Below are positions 37,101 through 42,800 of a DNA stretch of 64,000 nt, piece after piece. Source of the stretch: Prionace glauca (Eukaryota; Chordata; Chondrichthyes; Carcharhiniformes; Carcharhinidae); NCBI GenBank assembly GCA_037974335.1, contig CM075724.1, positions 35,279,168-35,343,167 on the forward strand. The letters run 5' to 3'. The notes beneath the pieces were generated by a model. The model did not search any database, was not told the origin of the DNA, and saw nothing but the letters and a program-made list of their open reading frames with translations. Position numbers and translations under genes: made by a program. Each line of letters opens with the position of its first letter. Position 1 is the first letter of the stretch.

Positions 37101-37985
37101 GAAGGTTTACCAGGCTAATTCCTGGGATGGCAGTCTGTCAAATATGAGGAAAGACTAAGTCAGAGTCATAGAAGTTTACAGCATGCATTTAGGATTATAT
37201 TCAAAGAACAAGGAAAATTGCAGCACAGGAAACAGGCCCTTTGGCCCTCCAAGCCGAATTCATTGGACTTTACAAGAGTGAAGGGAAAATCTCACAGAAA
37301 GTTATAAAATTCTAACACGGTTAGACAGTAGATTCAGAAAGAATATTCTTGATGGTGGGAAAGTCCAGAACTTTTTTGAGACTAAGGGGTAAACCTTTTA
37401 GAACTGAGATGAGGAAAAATTTCTTCATCCAGAGAGTGTTGGATGTGTCGAATTCACTACCATAGAAAGTAGTTGAGGTCAAAATGTTGTGTGATTTCAA
37501 GTACAAATTAGATATAGCTCTTGGGTCTAAAGGGAACAAGTGCAGTGGGGCGGGGGGATTGGTGGAGAGAATATAATGATCAGCCAGGGTCGTAATGAAT
37601 GATGGTGCAGGCTTGAAGGACTGAACAGACTACTCCTGCTTCTAGTTTTCAACATTGATTGTACAAAGCAGTCACAATCATTTGTTTTCCATCTTCTGAA
37701 GAGAGCTGTTGAAAAAAGAAACTGTTAAATCTTCAGGAAAGCAATTGTTTTGGCAATACTGTAATATACCAATTATTAGGTTTATTGTATTATTAATAAC
37801 TTTAACCAGAATAATTATCTATCGTTCCGCCTTCTGTAGATTGAATGCCTAACACGGACGCTGAAATTAACTCGGCCAGAGGCAACTGGCTTCTTTGTTC
37901 ATCGCGACAAGGGCGAAGGGCGTTTTCACTTACCTGCTACGGAAACAATGCAAAACGTCGTGAATTCTGTTAGAAAGTGCCTCAT
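1099..37985 (-). CDS. Ig receptor-CARD-NACHT-LRR gene (gene level, 3' incomplete)
   Basis: Nine coding exons read on the minus strand: 37934-37985, 29628-29966, 17023-17352, 14559-14663, 11941-12369, 9406-9843, 5616-7422, 1997-2083, 1099-1182. All have AG/GT borders. Junctions are phase 1 up to NACHT and phase 2 after it, giving 3,671 nt or 1,223 residues with no stop. Predicted order: signal peptide (1-17), V-set (18-130), C1-set (131-240), TM (about 249-268), second C1-like domain (276-418), CARD (about 425-520), FISNA-like plus NACHT (from 565), LRRs. NLRs sense danger signals through LRR/NACHT and signal through CARD; B7-H6-type V-C1 proteins are cell-surface ligands. Joining them would make a membrane-anchored NLR. 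The alternative is two neighbouring genes sharing exons, or a V-C1-TM gene with an unseen short terminal exon. I saw no first exon, stop exon or promoter between TM and CARD. The exon readings are strong; the single-transcript claim is inference. Confidence 0.6.
1183..1996. other. Intron, nothing recognised
   Basis: This is intron between the two LRR exons. It is AT-rich unique-looking DNA with a short CA run near 1535. I see no exon or clear repeat. Confidence 0.5.
1997..2083 (-). CDS. LRR exon 1 of the NLR gene
   Basis: This 87-bp exon has an excellent acceptor (tttaatttacag) and donor (gtaaaa) and is phase 2 to phase 2. It encodes [18 protein letters not shown] then [10 protein letters not shown], a typical NLR-type LRR with a conserved Cys before the next repeat. 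The entry base T completes AG|T (Ser) from the NACHT exon, continuing the partial LRR that ends that exon. Confidence 0.9.
2215..2510 (+). repeat. Penelope-like 3' tail plus another shark repeat
   Basis: Positions 2215-2300 contain the cacagtaagaagtctc...aggttaaagtcc text. That text is shared with the 3' end of the Penelope-like pair and with 8775-8870. Positions 2380-2510 resemble a GC-richer dispersed elasmobranch repeat (tggcaggactagaagatccc). Neither is coding. Confidence 0.55.
2905..3180 (+). mobile_element. tRNA-headed SINE, type C tail
   Basis: The body (cctgtgtctgtgggaatttg, aagatgtgctcttaggctga) ends in gggttgttctttgtt. It closely matches 62060-62352. The 'gttctttg' tail is the complement of the CAAAGAA tail on the LINE fragment at 61150-61400, suggesting that LINE as its partner. 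Confidence 0.75.
3185..3720. repeat. Unclassified dispersed repeat, possibly Penelope-like
   Basis: The segment ends in text (gtcctgatgagtgcaagac, aaaagcttcaaatgtctc) that resembles the junction motif found in the outer parts of Penelope-like elements elsewhere in the window (cacctgacgaaggggctaac). I saw no credible coding remnant. The assignment is tentative. Confidence 0.35.
3730..3965 (+). repeat. Decayed dispersed repeat related to 27400-27850
   Basis: Short phrases (cagcagagttttattgagc, aaggcatggatg) recur in the longer, better copy at 27400-27850. It is very diverged. Confidence 0.4.
4117..4440 (-). mobile_element. HE1-like SINE, antisense copy
   Basis: The plus strand shows the complement of the HE1-type 3' end (catttataacatggctttca, ggacctcagaatgtc, cagccaatgaagtgctttt). 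The body follows (ccaccagggagaactccc, gatggcatctccaacagtgc). It is old and diverged. A more complete 5' part of the same family is at 41225-41540. Confidence 0.65.
5160..5455 (+). mobile_element. tRNA-headed SINE, type A, near full length
   Basis: It contains the head (ggatcagtggttagcac), B-box-like ggttcaattcc, body, gcgactaggggatttgcac and the tail cttgtgacactaataaat. It sits in the intron between the NACHT and first LRR exons. Confidence 0.88.
5616..7422 (-). CDS. FISNA-like + NACHT NTPase exon of the NLR gene
   Basis: This 1,807-bp exon enters in phase 1 and leaves in phase 2 (AG|gtatta). The first part resembles the FISNA segment that precedes NACHT in many fish NLRs ([12 protein letters not shown]...[11 protein letters not shown]). 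NACHT follows: Walker A GVAGIGKS (about residues 677-684), Walker [11 protein letters not shown] (749-758) and sensor TVLITSRPT (795-803). Winged-helix and HD2 text comes next ([13 protein letters not shown]), then a first partial LRR ([16 protein letters not shown]). NACHT is an STAND ATPase that oligomerises on activation. The upstream acceptor has a poor pyrimidine tract and is a GAGGAG tandem, so the exon could start 3 nt further in. Two ATG codons lie right after it, so an isoform starting here is conceivable. The exon is open throughout. Confidence 0.93.
8280..8665 (+). mobile_element. CR1-like LINE 3' fragment
   Basis: It carries RT C-terminal remnants in the plus frame (LERVHRRF-like text, [19 protein letters not shown], then a degraded FFTQRVV-like end). 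It is 5'-truncated and has no tail because another element abuts it. Confidence 0.75.
8670..8870 (+). mobile_element. SINE type A head joined to a Penelope-like 3' tail
   Basis: The tRNA-like head (gtggcacagcggttagcc, body to cggtctgtgtgg) stops abruptly. It runs straight into gttgccgacgttggactggg...cacaacaccaggttaaag, the end of the Penelope-like family seen at 22887-22930. This is either an insertion or a chimaeric reverse-transcription product. Confidence 0.6.
9406..9843 (-). CDS. CARD exon of the NLR gene
   Basis: This 438-bp exon is phase 1 at both ends (acceptor ttgttagcag, donor gtaaatg). About 95 residues read as a CARD, a six-helix death-fold domain that recruits partners by CARD-CARD contact: [66 protein letters not shown]. 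The spacing and hydrophobic pattern match CARDs of NLRC/NOD-type proteins. About 45 residues of linker follow (to NFPEG). The exon has no start codon of its own near the 5' border and would be spliced from upstream. I am less sure which CARD subfamily it belongs to. Confidence 0.88.
9844..11940. other. Intron between second Ig and CARD exons
   Basis: I see no exon or strong repeat here; the DNA is largely AT-rich. The short open frames do not show domain patterns. Confidence 0.5.
11941..12369 (-). CDS. Second Ig (C1-like) exon of the NLR gene
   Basis: This 429-bp exon is phase 1 at both ends (acceptor tgtttttcag, donor gtgagttg). The fold pattern is C1-like: APTVTDIV at the A strand, [15 protein letters not shown] with the B-strand Cys, ISVSWYR with the core Trp, SLISLLTIR, and [11 protein letters not shown] at the F/G strands. 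The F-strand Cys of the usual YxCxVxH motif is Phe, so the canonical disulphide cannot form. It follows the TM exon, so if both are used this domain lies in the cytosol, where a disulphide would not be expected. The C-D region is long and acidic ([18 protein letters not shown]). If the TM exon is skipped it would be a third extracellular Ig. Confidence 0.87.
12580..13060 (+). mobile_element. LINE fragment (RT region), decayed
   Basis: Plus-strand text matches the CR1-like RT domain: gctaaatccccaggggctga (KSPGAD-like), a degraded palm region, and tttcggaaggctttcaacga (FxKAFNxVPH-like). It has several stops and is not functional. Confidence 0.7.
13290..13760 (+). repeat. Composite repeat with U2 snRNA-like pieces and poly(A)
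   Basis: Positions 13543-13563 match the 5' end of vertebrate U2 snRNA (tctcggccttttggctaaga). Positions 13418-13450 match it again in shifted, diverged form (gccttttggctcagatcaag, tgtagtctgtt). Positions 13296-13320 resemble the box-C part of 5S rRNA (gtacttggacaggagaccg). The body holds several perfect hairpins, such as gtcccaac-tt-gttgggac near 13673, and ends in an A-run at 13737-13749. This looks like an snRNA-headed SINE rather than a U2 gene: the Sm site and 3' stem-loops of U2 are not seen. Confidence 0.6.
13970..14378 (+). mobile_element. CR1-like LINE 3' end
   Basis: Plus-frame remnants include [17 protein letters not shown] and [11 protein letters not shown]. The tail is caatgggccaaatagtctaa...ctgctcctatatcttatgaac, the CR1-like 3' end. 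It lies in the intron between the TM and second Ig exons. Confidence 0.82.
14559..14663 (-). CDS. Transmembrane exon of the NLR gene
   Basis: This 105-bp exon is phase 1 at both ends (acceptor catttgtatag, donor gtgaataa). It encodes a basic stretch SRTRPR, a hydrophobic span [20 protein letters not shown] with ILY, then SSKRK. The KRK stop-transfer and the N-terminal signal exon predict type I topology, with everything downstream in the cytosol. Only this reading frame is open. The size, phase and place after a C1 exon are usual for TM exons of B7/SIRP-type genes. It could be alternatively spliced without changing the frame. Confidence 0.85.
14664..17022. other. Intron between C1 and TM exons
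   Basis: Mostly unassigned. 16030-16250 and 16710-16840 look like decayed dispersed shark repeats (attttacagtttcaggccg; gggattttaaggccttgc ... ggtaaaattccagcc). No exon was found. Confidence 0.5.
17023..17352 (-). CDS. Ig C1-set exon of the NLR gene
   Basis: This 330-bp exon is phase 1 at both ends (acceptor ctcttggtag, donor gtaagt). It shows a classic C1 pattern: [24 protein letters not shown] with the B-strand Cys, SWFKRG with the core Trp, [10 protein letters not shown], and [12 protein letters not shown] with the F-strand Cys. From memory the EDKxxCE..FYPE...ITG..N.xGTF and H.xLxTPL positions track the membrane-proximal domain of human B7-H6 (NCR3LG1), and more loosely other C1 domains. 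It lies between the V and TM exons as expected for a V-C1 surface protein. Confidence 0.92.
17770..18075 (-). mobile_element. tRNA-headed SINE, type A, antisense
   Basis: This is the complement of the type A SINE, nearly full length (ttagtgtcacaagtaggctt ... aaccactgtgccacc). A second, plus-strand SINE head follows directly at 18076-18115. That one is interrupted by the Penelope-like insertion and resumes at 22934. Confidence 0.85.
18116..22933. mobile_element. Head-to-head pair of Penelope-like elements (giant palindrome)
   Basis: Two copies of one Penelope-like retroelement lie in inverted, head-to-head orientation: a left arm 18116-20498 (minus) and a right arm 20505-22933 (plus), separated by 6 nt. 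Each arm carries the Penelope-type reverse transcriptase region and, near its outer end, a GIY-YIG endonuclease-like region. The arms look nearly identical by eye. The right arm is about 48 bp longer at its outer end. The pair sits inside a type A SINE and is flanked by gcctca on both sides (18110-18115 and 22934-22939), a likely target-site duplication, so it appears to have inserted as one unit. Both arms have a few breaks and neither looks intact. It is probably fairly young, given how similar the arms are. It lies in the intron between the V and C1 exons. Confidence 0.88.
22940..23003 (+). mobile_element. SINE type A, part resuming after the Penelope-like insertion
   Basis: Text tagtgccagggacccagatt, caattcccggcttcgg and gcggagtctgcgcat continues the SINE whose head is at 18076-18115. 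The SINE is truncated shortly after. Confidence 0.75.
23447..26232. repeat. 39-bp minisatellite, about 71 units, with higher-order structure
   Basis: Units of 39 bp vary around tctatctgtatccataac-tattcctagtattcctataat. The plus strand is almost free of G. Because 39 is a multiple of three and the unit lacks stops in one frame on each strand, long open frames arise on both strands (plus: [13 protein letters not shown]-like; minus: [13 protein letters not shown]-like). I take these as by-products. Variant units recur in the same order about 1,082 bp apart: the short 'cttttcc' unit is at 24739 and 25821, and the 'cctgg' unit at 23977 and 25059. This shows a segmental duplication inside the array. 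It lies in the V-C1 intron. Confidence 0.92.
26815..27110 (+). mobile_element. tRNA-headed SINE, type A, near full length
   Basis: It runs from gtggcatggtggcacagtga to the end text gtaagcatacttggaacacc and aataaaaaac, with the type A motif ggccactaggggattttcac. Confidence 0.88.
27285..27850 (+). repeat. Long dispersed shark repeat
   Basis: It opens with text resembling the HE1-like 3' end (gcctttaacgtcccaaagta). A conserved non-coding body follows (gagggaattctggagcttaa, aggccatggagagatttgaa, gcacaggggtgataggtt, cattggaatagttaggttc). From memory this text is widely dispersed in elasmobranch DNA. No protein is seen. Confidence 0.6.
28138..28320 (-). mobile_element. HE1-like SINE 3' part, antisense
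   Basis: The complementary 3' end is seen (ttacatttatctagcgttt, ctcaaagcattttacagcc, gcaactttcacacagcaaac). It is short and diverged. Confidence 0.6.
28378..28550 (-). mobile_element. CR1-like LINE 3' tail
   Basis: The antisense tail text (gaacgtaagaattagaagc, ggagtaggccattccgcccc, attcaataagatcatggctg) is interrupted at 28551 by a possible LTR. LINE-like text appears to resume near 29245 (gtagcaacctttgatgtgg). Confidence 0.65.
28551..29226 (+). mobile_element. Candidate solo LTR (fossil)
   Basis: This is an approximately 676-bp block with TG...CA-like ends. It has a poly(A) signal-like aataaa followed by a short U5-like stretch. It interrupts a LINE tail and has no internal coding region. 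I could not find a convincing target-site duplication, so the borders and class (an LTR retroelement) are uncertain. It looks like a broken remnant. Confidence 0.35.
29628..29966 (-). CDS. Ig V-set exon of the NLR gene
   Basis: This 339-bp exon is phase 1 at both ends (acceptor ttttttactgcag, donor gtgcgtg). It is a full V-set: [10 protein letters not shown] with the B-strand Cys, IVIEWNH with the core Trp, [36 protein letters not shown] with the D-x-G-x-Y-x-C motif, and a G strand [11 protein letters not shown]. There are three N-glycosylation sequons (NLS, NAS, NVT). From memory the V.lFEF..(x)..RPG, ASL.L and GTV.L.V positions match the V domain of human B7-H6 (NCR3LG1), an NKp30 ligand. 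That is the best family guess, but the gene symbol is not warranted. It sits alone in a 20 kb stretch of intron. Confidence 0.92.
30735..30938 (+). mobile_element. tRNA-headed SINE, type B (CR1-like tail), 5'-truncated
   Basis: Positions 30747 to 30938 carry the second half of the SINE (aaagatgtgtgggttagatt, gattggccatact). The end is atgggccaaatggcctattt and ctatgattctatga, the CR1-type tail repeat. It matches 38510-38797 and 41655-41985. Confidence 0.78.
31171..31320 (-). mobile_element. CR1-like LINE 3' tail
   Basis: The antisense tail (cataagaaataggagcaggag, gcccttcgagcctgccccgc) is well preserved, so it is relatively young. It is inserted at the edge of the older LINE that follows. Confidence 0.8.
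31320..32990 (+). mobile_element. Decayed LINE with endonuclease and RT remnants
   Basis: The plus strand begins with endonuclease-like text (atgagtgactttaatcctca, corresponding to the SDFNPH motif). RT remnants follow, such as gataagacctctggccttga near 32249 and tggataga-ggattggctaac near 32724. It is heavily mutated and there is no open frame of note. Confidence 0.68.
33020..36160 (-). mobile_element. Long CR1-like LINE with EN and RT, decayed
   Basis: On the minus strand, endonuclease C-terminal text ([39 protein letters not shown]) is at 35097-35519. RT segments follow: [20 protein letters not shown] near 34620, [20 protein letters not shown] near 34450, and [20 protein letters not shown] and [20 protein letters not shown] near 34070-34180. 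[12 protein letters not shown] lies near 33590. A piece at 33226-33410 is inverted within it. It has multiple stops and frame changes and is not active. The 5' border is approximate. Confidence 0.8.
33205..33248. repeat. Perfect 21-bp inverted repeat at a LINE inversion joint
   Basis: Arms 33205-33225 and 33228-33248 are exact reverse complements around a 2-bp centre (ag). The arms share cactgggcagtgaattggaa. It marks the point where a LINE segment folds back on itself; 33228-33410 reads in the opposite sense to the surrounding element. Confidence 0.9.
36400..36930 (+). repeat. GC-rich dispersed repeat, related to 58795-59560
   Basis: Both copies open with a shared phrase (ctaagtgctgaatttgcggg here, ctaagtgttgaatttgcgta there). 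A C-rich, CpG-containing body with cagtggccccaacctg-like text follows. Open frames in the C-rich part reflect composition. Confidence 0.5.
36960..37650 (+). mobile_element. CR1-like LINE 3' end with an inserted fragment
   Basis: Plus-strand RT C-terminal text (ttggtgaggccacatctgga, gagtattgcgtgcag; later aatttcttcatccagagagt) is interrupted at about 37150-37265. The interrupting tail-like fragment is aaagaacaaggaaaattgca, gccctttggccctccaag. It ends near actactcctgcttctag. Confidence 0.7.
37934..37985 (-). CDS. First coding exon: signal peptide of the NLR gene
   Basis: The ATG at 37985 opens a 52-nt coding part, [17 protein letters not shown] plus one base, ending at a near-perfect donor (cag|gtaagt). 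It leaves in phase 1, exactly what the V exon needs (G|CT gives Ala). The hydrophobic stretch TFCIVSVAA is short but suits a signal peptide, with cleavage likely just before SLEV. An overlapping 91-codon frame on the same strand has the wrong phase. This is the only start I found upstream of the V exon. Confidence 0.75.
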
Positions 37986-38189
37986 TGTTCCGCCTGTCTT
38001 GCTTCAAAATGTATTGCAAAAGAAATGCATAATTTCTAGGCGGTGTGGGGGGCGTTTTTCGGATATGATTTCTAGGCGCACAAACCAAACTCCACAGCAG
38101 CTTGGACAAAAACGGAAGTAAGAAGCAGAAATAAACATTGACGACGTTTTTATCTCGAGAACCCGGAAGAGCACGGGTCCAATTGAAGG

Positions 38190-38430
38190 ATTGCACCTTC
38201 GACAAGTGCAGACGGAAATAAAACGAGCAGATGCTGAGAAGAAACCTGCTGAGGTTTCAGTTTTCATTTTAGATTGGCAGCATTTTGCTTTAGAAAATGA
38301 AAGAGCTTTGTCAAACTTCCTATGAATACTCCACTAGTTTAAAGTGGCGATGTAGAGAGATGGAGGAGGGAGAGAATTTGAATTTTTATTAATTTCTTAA
38401 AGTTACAGAACCAATGGGCTGAGTGGACAG
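38190..38430 (-). promoter_or_regulatory. Probable promoter segment of the NLR gene, copy A
   Basis: It lies 205-445 bp upstream of the start codon. It contains an IRF-type site at 38253-38264 and is repeated almost in full at 38900-39170. It is not obviously a transposable element, as only these two copies occur in the window. The TSS is not determined. Confidence 0.5.
38253..38264 (-). promoter_or_regulatory. IRF-E/ISRE-like site
   Basis: On the minus strand it reads AAAACTGAAACC. This fits the IRF element (G/A)AAA(G/C)(T/C)GAAA(G/C)(T/C) at every position. It lies about 270 bp upstream of the start codon, suggesting interferon-linked control. A single site could be chance. Confidence 0.45.
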
Positions 38431-38509
38431 CAAGGCAAGCCCTTAATCCCTCTCCCAGATGGCTCCAAAAAGCAATCCAAATTGAATCCAATTCATGGTC
38501 CCCACTAGA

Positions 38510-38797
38510 GAGACGGGCAGTGGGGGCATGGTGCTGAGCTCTGCTGCCTCAGCGCCAGGTACCCAGGTTCAATTCAGGCCTTGGATGATTGTTTAGAGTT
38601 TGCATGTTTGCTCTGTGTCTCCGTTGGTTTCCTCCCACAGTCCAAAGGTATCCAGGATAGATTGATTGGCAATGCACCAAGATGAGTAGGTTACGGGGAT
38701 TAGTGGCCTAAATAAATGGGGCTATGGGGGTATGAGAGAACTGGTTCAGTCTCAATGGGCCAAATGGCCTCTTCTGCACTGTAGTGATTCTATGATC
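38510..38797 (+). mobile_element. tRNA-headed SINE, type B
   Basis: It carries a diverged head (tggtgctgagctctgctgcc), body, cagtctcaatgggccaaatg, and the tail agtgattctatgatctat. It is inserted between the two copies of the duplicated promoter segment. Confidence 0.78.
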
Positions 38798-38899
38798 TAT
38801 ATAAGATCCAACCTGACAAAAACAGGCATTGTACCTGATCTTGGGCTTGATCTGATACTCAATCTTATTCAGAGGATTGAAGAATGATGTTTCATTTCA

Positions 38900-39170
38900 T
38901 TGCGCCTTAGTCAACAAGTGCGAACGGAAATAAAACGAGAAAATGCTGAGAAGAAACCTGCCGAGGTTTTTCTCCCAGCAATTTCAGTTTTCATTTTAGA
39001 TTTGCAGCATTTTGCTTTAGAAAATGAAAATGAAAGAGCTTTGTCAAACTTCCTATGAAGACTCCACTAGTTTAAAGGGGAACATTACGATGTAGAGAGA
39101 TGGAGGAGGGAGAGAATTTTAATTTTGATTAATTTCTTAAAGTTACAGAACCAATGGGCTGAGTGGACAG
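38900..39170 (-). promoter_or_regulatory. Duplicated promoter segment, copy B
   Basis: It matches 38190-38430 along its length (shared: ggaaataaaacgag, tgctgagaagaaacctg, cagcattttgctttagaaaa, ccaatgggctgagtggacag) with small insertions. The IRF-like site is present at 38980-38991 but ends in TT rather than CC, so it is weaker. Confidence 0.6.
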
Positions 39171-39171
39171 A

Positions 39172-39410
39172 ATCATAGAATCCTAGAATCCATACAATGC
39201 AGAAAGCCAATCAAGCCTGCACTGACAACAAGCCAATCCTTTTTACCAGCCACCTTAAAATTCACCTATTTGACCAAATGTTTGATTAGTCACCACCCTG
39301 AATGTCTTCATTGCTTCATTTCTTTTTATATCTCTGTGGAAGGCACTGGGCCATATTTCTATGTTAAAAGTATGCAGATGCAAGTTGTTGGTGCTTTCAA
39401 CATAAACAAT
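39172..39410 (-). repeat. SINE/LINE tail and dispersed-repeat remnants
   Basis: aatcatagaatcctagaatc resembles an antisense CR1-type tail. 39330-39400 (gtggaaggcactgggccata, agtatgcagatgcaagttg) resembles the end of a widespread shark repeat. Confidence 0.45.
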
Positions 39411-39585
39411 TTATTTTTGGCTTTTATATTTTAATGAACTTTAACAAAAGCAGATAGTAAACAAAAATTATTTTCAGTATGTGGTAATTCACAGTGAAAA
39501 GATAATGTAAATGAGGGCACATTTACTAAATGCTGTGTGAATCCTTTCATTGCTCAGCAATGAGTGTAAGAAATCTGATAGGATT

Positions 39586-39591
39586 TTTATT
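39586..39591 (-). terminator. POP4: POP4 poly(A) signal
   Basis: AATAAA on the minus strand lies about 155 bp past the POP4 stop codon. It is the first such hexamer after the stop. Confidence 0.55.
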
Positions 39592-39744
39592 AAACTTCCT
39601 GCACAATTCCCTAACAGACAAGATGATCAATACGTGTTTCCACTGATCAAACTGAACACGCAGGGCTACATTTCTTCCAGTGAAGCTGTGTCGAGAAATC
39701 AATGACTTCAGTAGTTATTGGACATCAGCTGCACCGCCCTGGAT

Positions 39745-39881
39745 TTAAAGGTCTATGCTTCCTTTCCCTTTAAACTTCTTCGCAGAACGTTCACTCGATC
39801 TCAGCTGAAACTTGCTGCCATAAATGTAGGAAACAAAACCATCAATTTCCACGCTGAAGACGCTGTTTTGCTTGGGAATGA
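39745..39881 (-). CDS. POP4: POP4 exon 7 (last)
   Basis: The acceptor ctccaacccag precedes TC, completing Val with the previous exon's G. It encodes [35 protein letters not shown] and FKGKGSIDL, then TAA. This is the most conserved part of the protein. Confidence 0.97.
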
Positions 39882-42800
39882 CTGGGTTGGAGAAGGAAAA
39901 TAAAATGAAACACGTACAGAACAATAATTTCAAATCTGCTTCAGTTCTTTTGTATATGAATACTTTACAACACAAGTTATACTTTAATAAAAATATGCTG
40001 GAGACAGTGATGCCAAGACCTCCACAGCATCAATGTTTTAAGGAATAACAACACAATTTACATCTTAGATGTACAAGAAAAAAAAATCTGGGAATGATTT
40101 ATAAGCACTAATTTGAAGAATCTATACAAGCCCAGGACCATTAAATTGATGGTTTTGCAATCCACCAATTATCCACATATGGCTTCCAGTTAACTGCCTT
40201 TGCATGAAATTTTGGGCCACCAAACTTGGAAGTTCAAAGGGGGTTTAGTTCCTTTGTGAAGCTAATACTGCATTAAATGCAAATTAATGTATATAACAGG
40301 TTAAGCAGAATTTTATTTTAGCTGAGCTATTCTTCAGTTACCTCGACCAGAATTAAATTGGCCACAGGGGATCCTGTTTTGAGCTCTATTTTGTCACAGA
40401 AGGACTGTGGTCTGATTTTCAATAATTTGCTACATTAAATTTTTACTCAGTTGGATTTAAATTTGCTTGCAGCTGAGGAGAGTATGGAAAGGGTGTGATA
40501 TGAAAATGAAACAAACCAGCTTGTGGACTGTTTCTACTTACATTCCACTTCAACTGCAATATTCGATGTTAATTCATCCCCTCAGCTAGGCTAAGGTAAA
40601 AACAAAGTACTGTGGATGCTGGAAATCTGAACCTAAACAGAAACTGCTGGAAAAACTCAGTAGATCTGGCAGAGAGCCAAATCGTTAGTTTTTCAAGTAT
40701 AACATGACTCTCCTTTGGAACTAAAGGGAGGTAGAAATCAGTGCGGAAGAAGAGTTAGATTGGAGCAGAAATGTTACACAACTCCACAAACGCTGTCAGA
40801 CCTGCTAAGTCTTCAGGAACTTTTTGGTTTTACCTCAGATAGACTTATTTATTTGGTAAACATCAGGAGATAGTTGCTAGGGTCCTTCACTGTTGTTTGG
40901 TTTAGTTGTCCAACACAGTAAAAAGTCTGACAACACCAGGTTTAAGTCCAACCGATTTATTTGATAGCAAACTCACAAGCTTTCGAGGTTAAACTCTTCG
41001 TCAGGTGAATGGAGAGTTCTGGCCTCAGACAGAGCATATAAAGCACAGACAGTTTACAGATTACTGATTAGAAACTGATTAGTTGTCCAATCCCAAGACA
41101 TTAAATGAGTCAGCAATCAAACTACTGTTTATTAGTTCAGTGAGGAAATATGAACAAAGAAACACAAGACCAGTCGATTTTGTAAAAGAGCCAGACATAG
41201 CAAGAATAAATACTCTAATTGTTAAGCTCATAACTGTTAAGAAACTGTATCGGCCACAGGTGACTCAATTGGCTGCACTCTTACCACTGAGTAACAAGTT
41301 TCTGAGTTCAAGTCCTAACCCAGGACTTGAGCATAACAATCAAGGTTGACACTTCAGTGTACTGCTGAGGGAGTGCTGTGCTGTTGAGGGTGTGGTCTTT
41401 CAAATGAGATTTTAATCAGAGGCCCTATCTGCCGCAAAAGATTTCATGGCACTATTTTGAAACGGGGCAGGGGAATTATCCCCTTAGTTCTGGCTAATAC
41501 TTATTCCTCAATAAACCAAGTCAAAATGTCATTGAGGTAATATACTAGAAAGTCTTTAAAAAATTGAAAAAATAAATATGGAAACATGCAAGTTTATGCT
41601 GTTCATTTATTCCAGTATTTAATTGTTATGATTCAATGTCATATTATGATGTGACTTGGGCAGCACGATGGCACAGTGGTTAGCACTGCTGCCTCACAGA
41701 GCCAGAGTCCCAGGGTTCAATTCCAGCTTTGGGTCACTGTCTGTGTGAAGTTTACACATTTTTCCCATGACTGCGTGGGTTTCCTCTGGGTGCTCCGGTT
41801 TTCTCCCACACTCCAAAGATGTGCAGGTTGGGTTGATTGGCCATACTAAATTGACCCTGGTGTCAGGGGACTAGCTAGGATAAAAGCATGGAGTTATGGG
41901 AATAGGGCCTGGGTGGGATTGTGGTTGATGCAGATTCAATGGGCTGAATGGCCTCCTTCTGCACTGTAAGGATTCTATGATATAGGACAGTAAAAATAAC
42001 ATTTTCACTATAAAGGTTGTGGAATAAAATTATGGGACAGATTCGAAATTTACATACCTTTGAGTTTATTTTCTTTTGTGATAATCTTGAATATGTGTTT
42101 CATTTCCTGAAGAATAATTCCTGTGGCCCCTACATAGGAAGGGCATTTGGATTTCACCACTGTAATGTAAACACATATTTTTAATACAAATCTGATCTCA
42201 CTGAAATATTTTAGTTGAAGTTTTCTTTATGCTTATAGAATGATAAGTTAGAATCGGTGTTAGCACATGTGCACTTGGCAAAAAAAAAGCTCATTTTACA
42301 TTTCAGAAAACTGTTAGATCTAATGATTTATCTAGGTAAAATGAAATGGATCTTGGGGCAGACTTGTGTTTGCTGGTAACACATATCAAACTCACCATCT
42401 CATAAATCAATAGACAAACTTAAAAAAAAATCAATAAGTTTAGTATGAGAATCATGAGTTGCTATTTCTTTGTGAACATTAACCAATTGGTTGACAGCTG
42501 GTTTATAAATCTCATTACTAGTTTATTTAATCTCTATAGGCCAGACATCTTCCCAGAAAATATAACACTGCATCTAAAATTGGTTTACAAAAGCTTTTTC
42601 AAAAATTCTACCTGTTAGAAAGGATCCATCCTCCCACTAGTGTGGGACACAGGACAGGACACAGAAGGCGGCCATGTGGCCTTCTGTCCCTGATGATAAC
42701 ATCCCTAAGGCAGTCCTGCACTCACATCTTAAACACAGTCTGTCACGTAGGTCAAAATTACGCTTCAAGGACTCCTTGAAAGCGAAGCTCAATAAATGGG

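Noticed and set aside
37930-38205. 91-codon minus-strand frame with a hydrophobic stretch at the NLR gene's 5' end
   Set aside because: It leaves the splice donor in phase 2, while the V exon needs phase 1. The overlapping frame starting at 37985 fits exactly.
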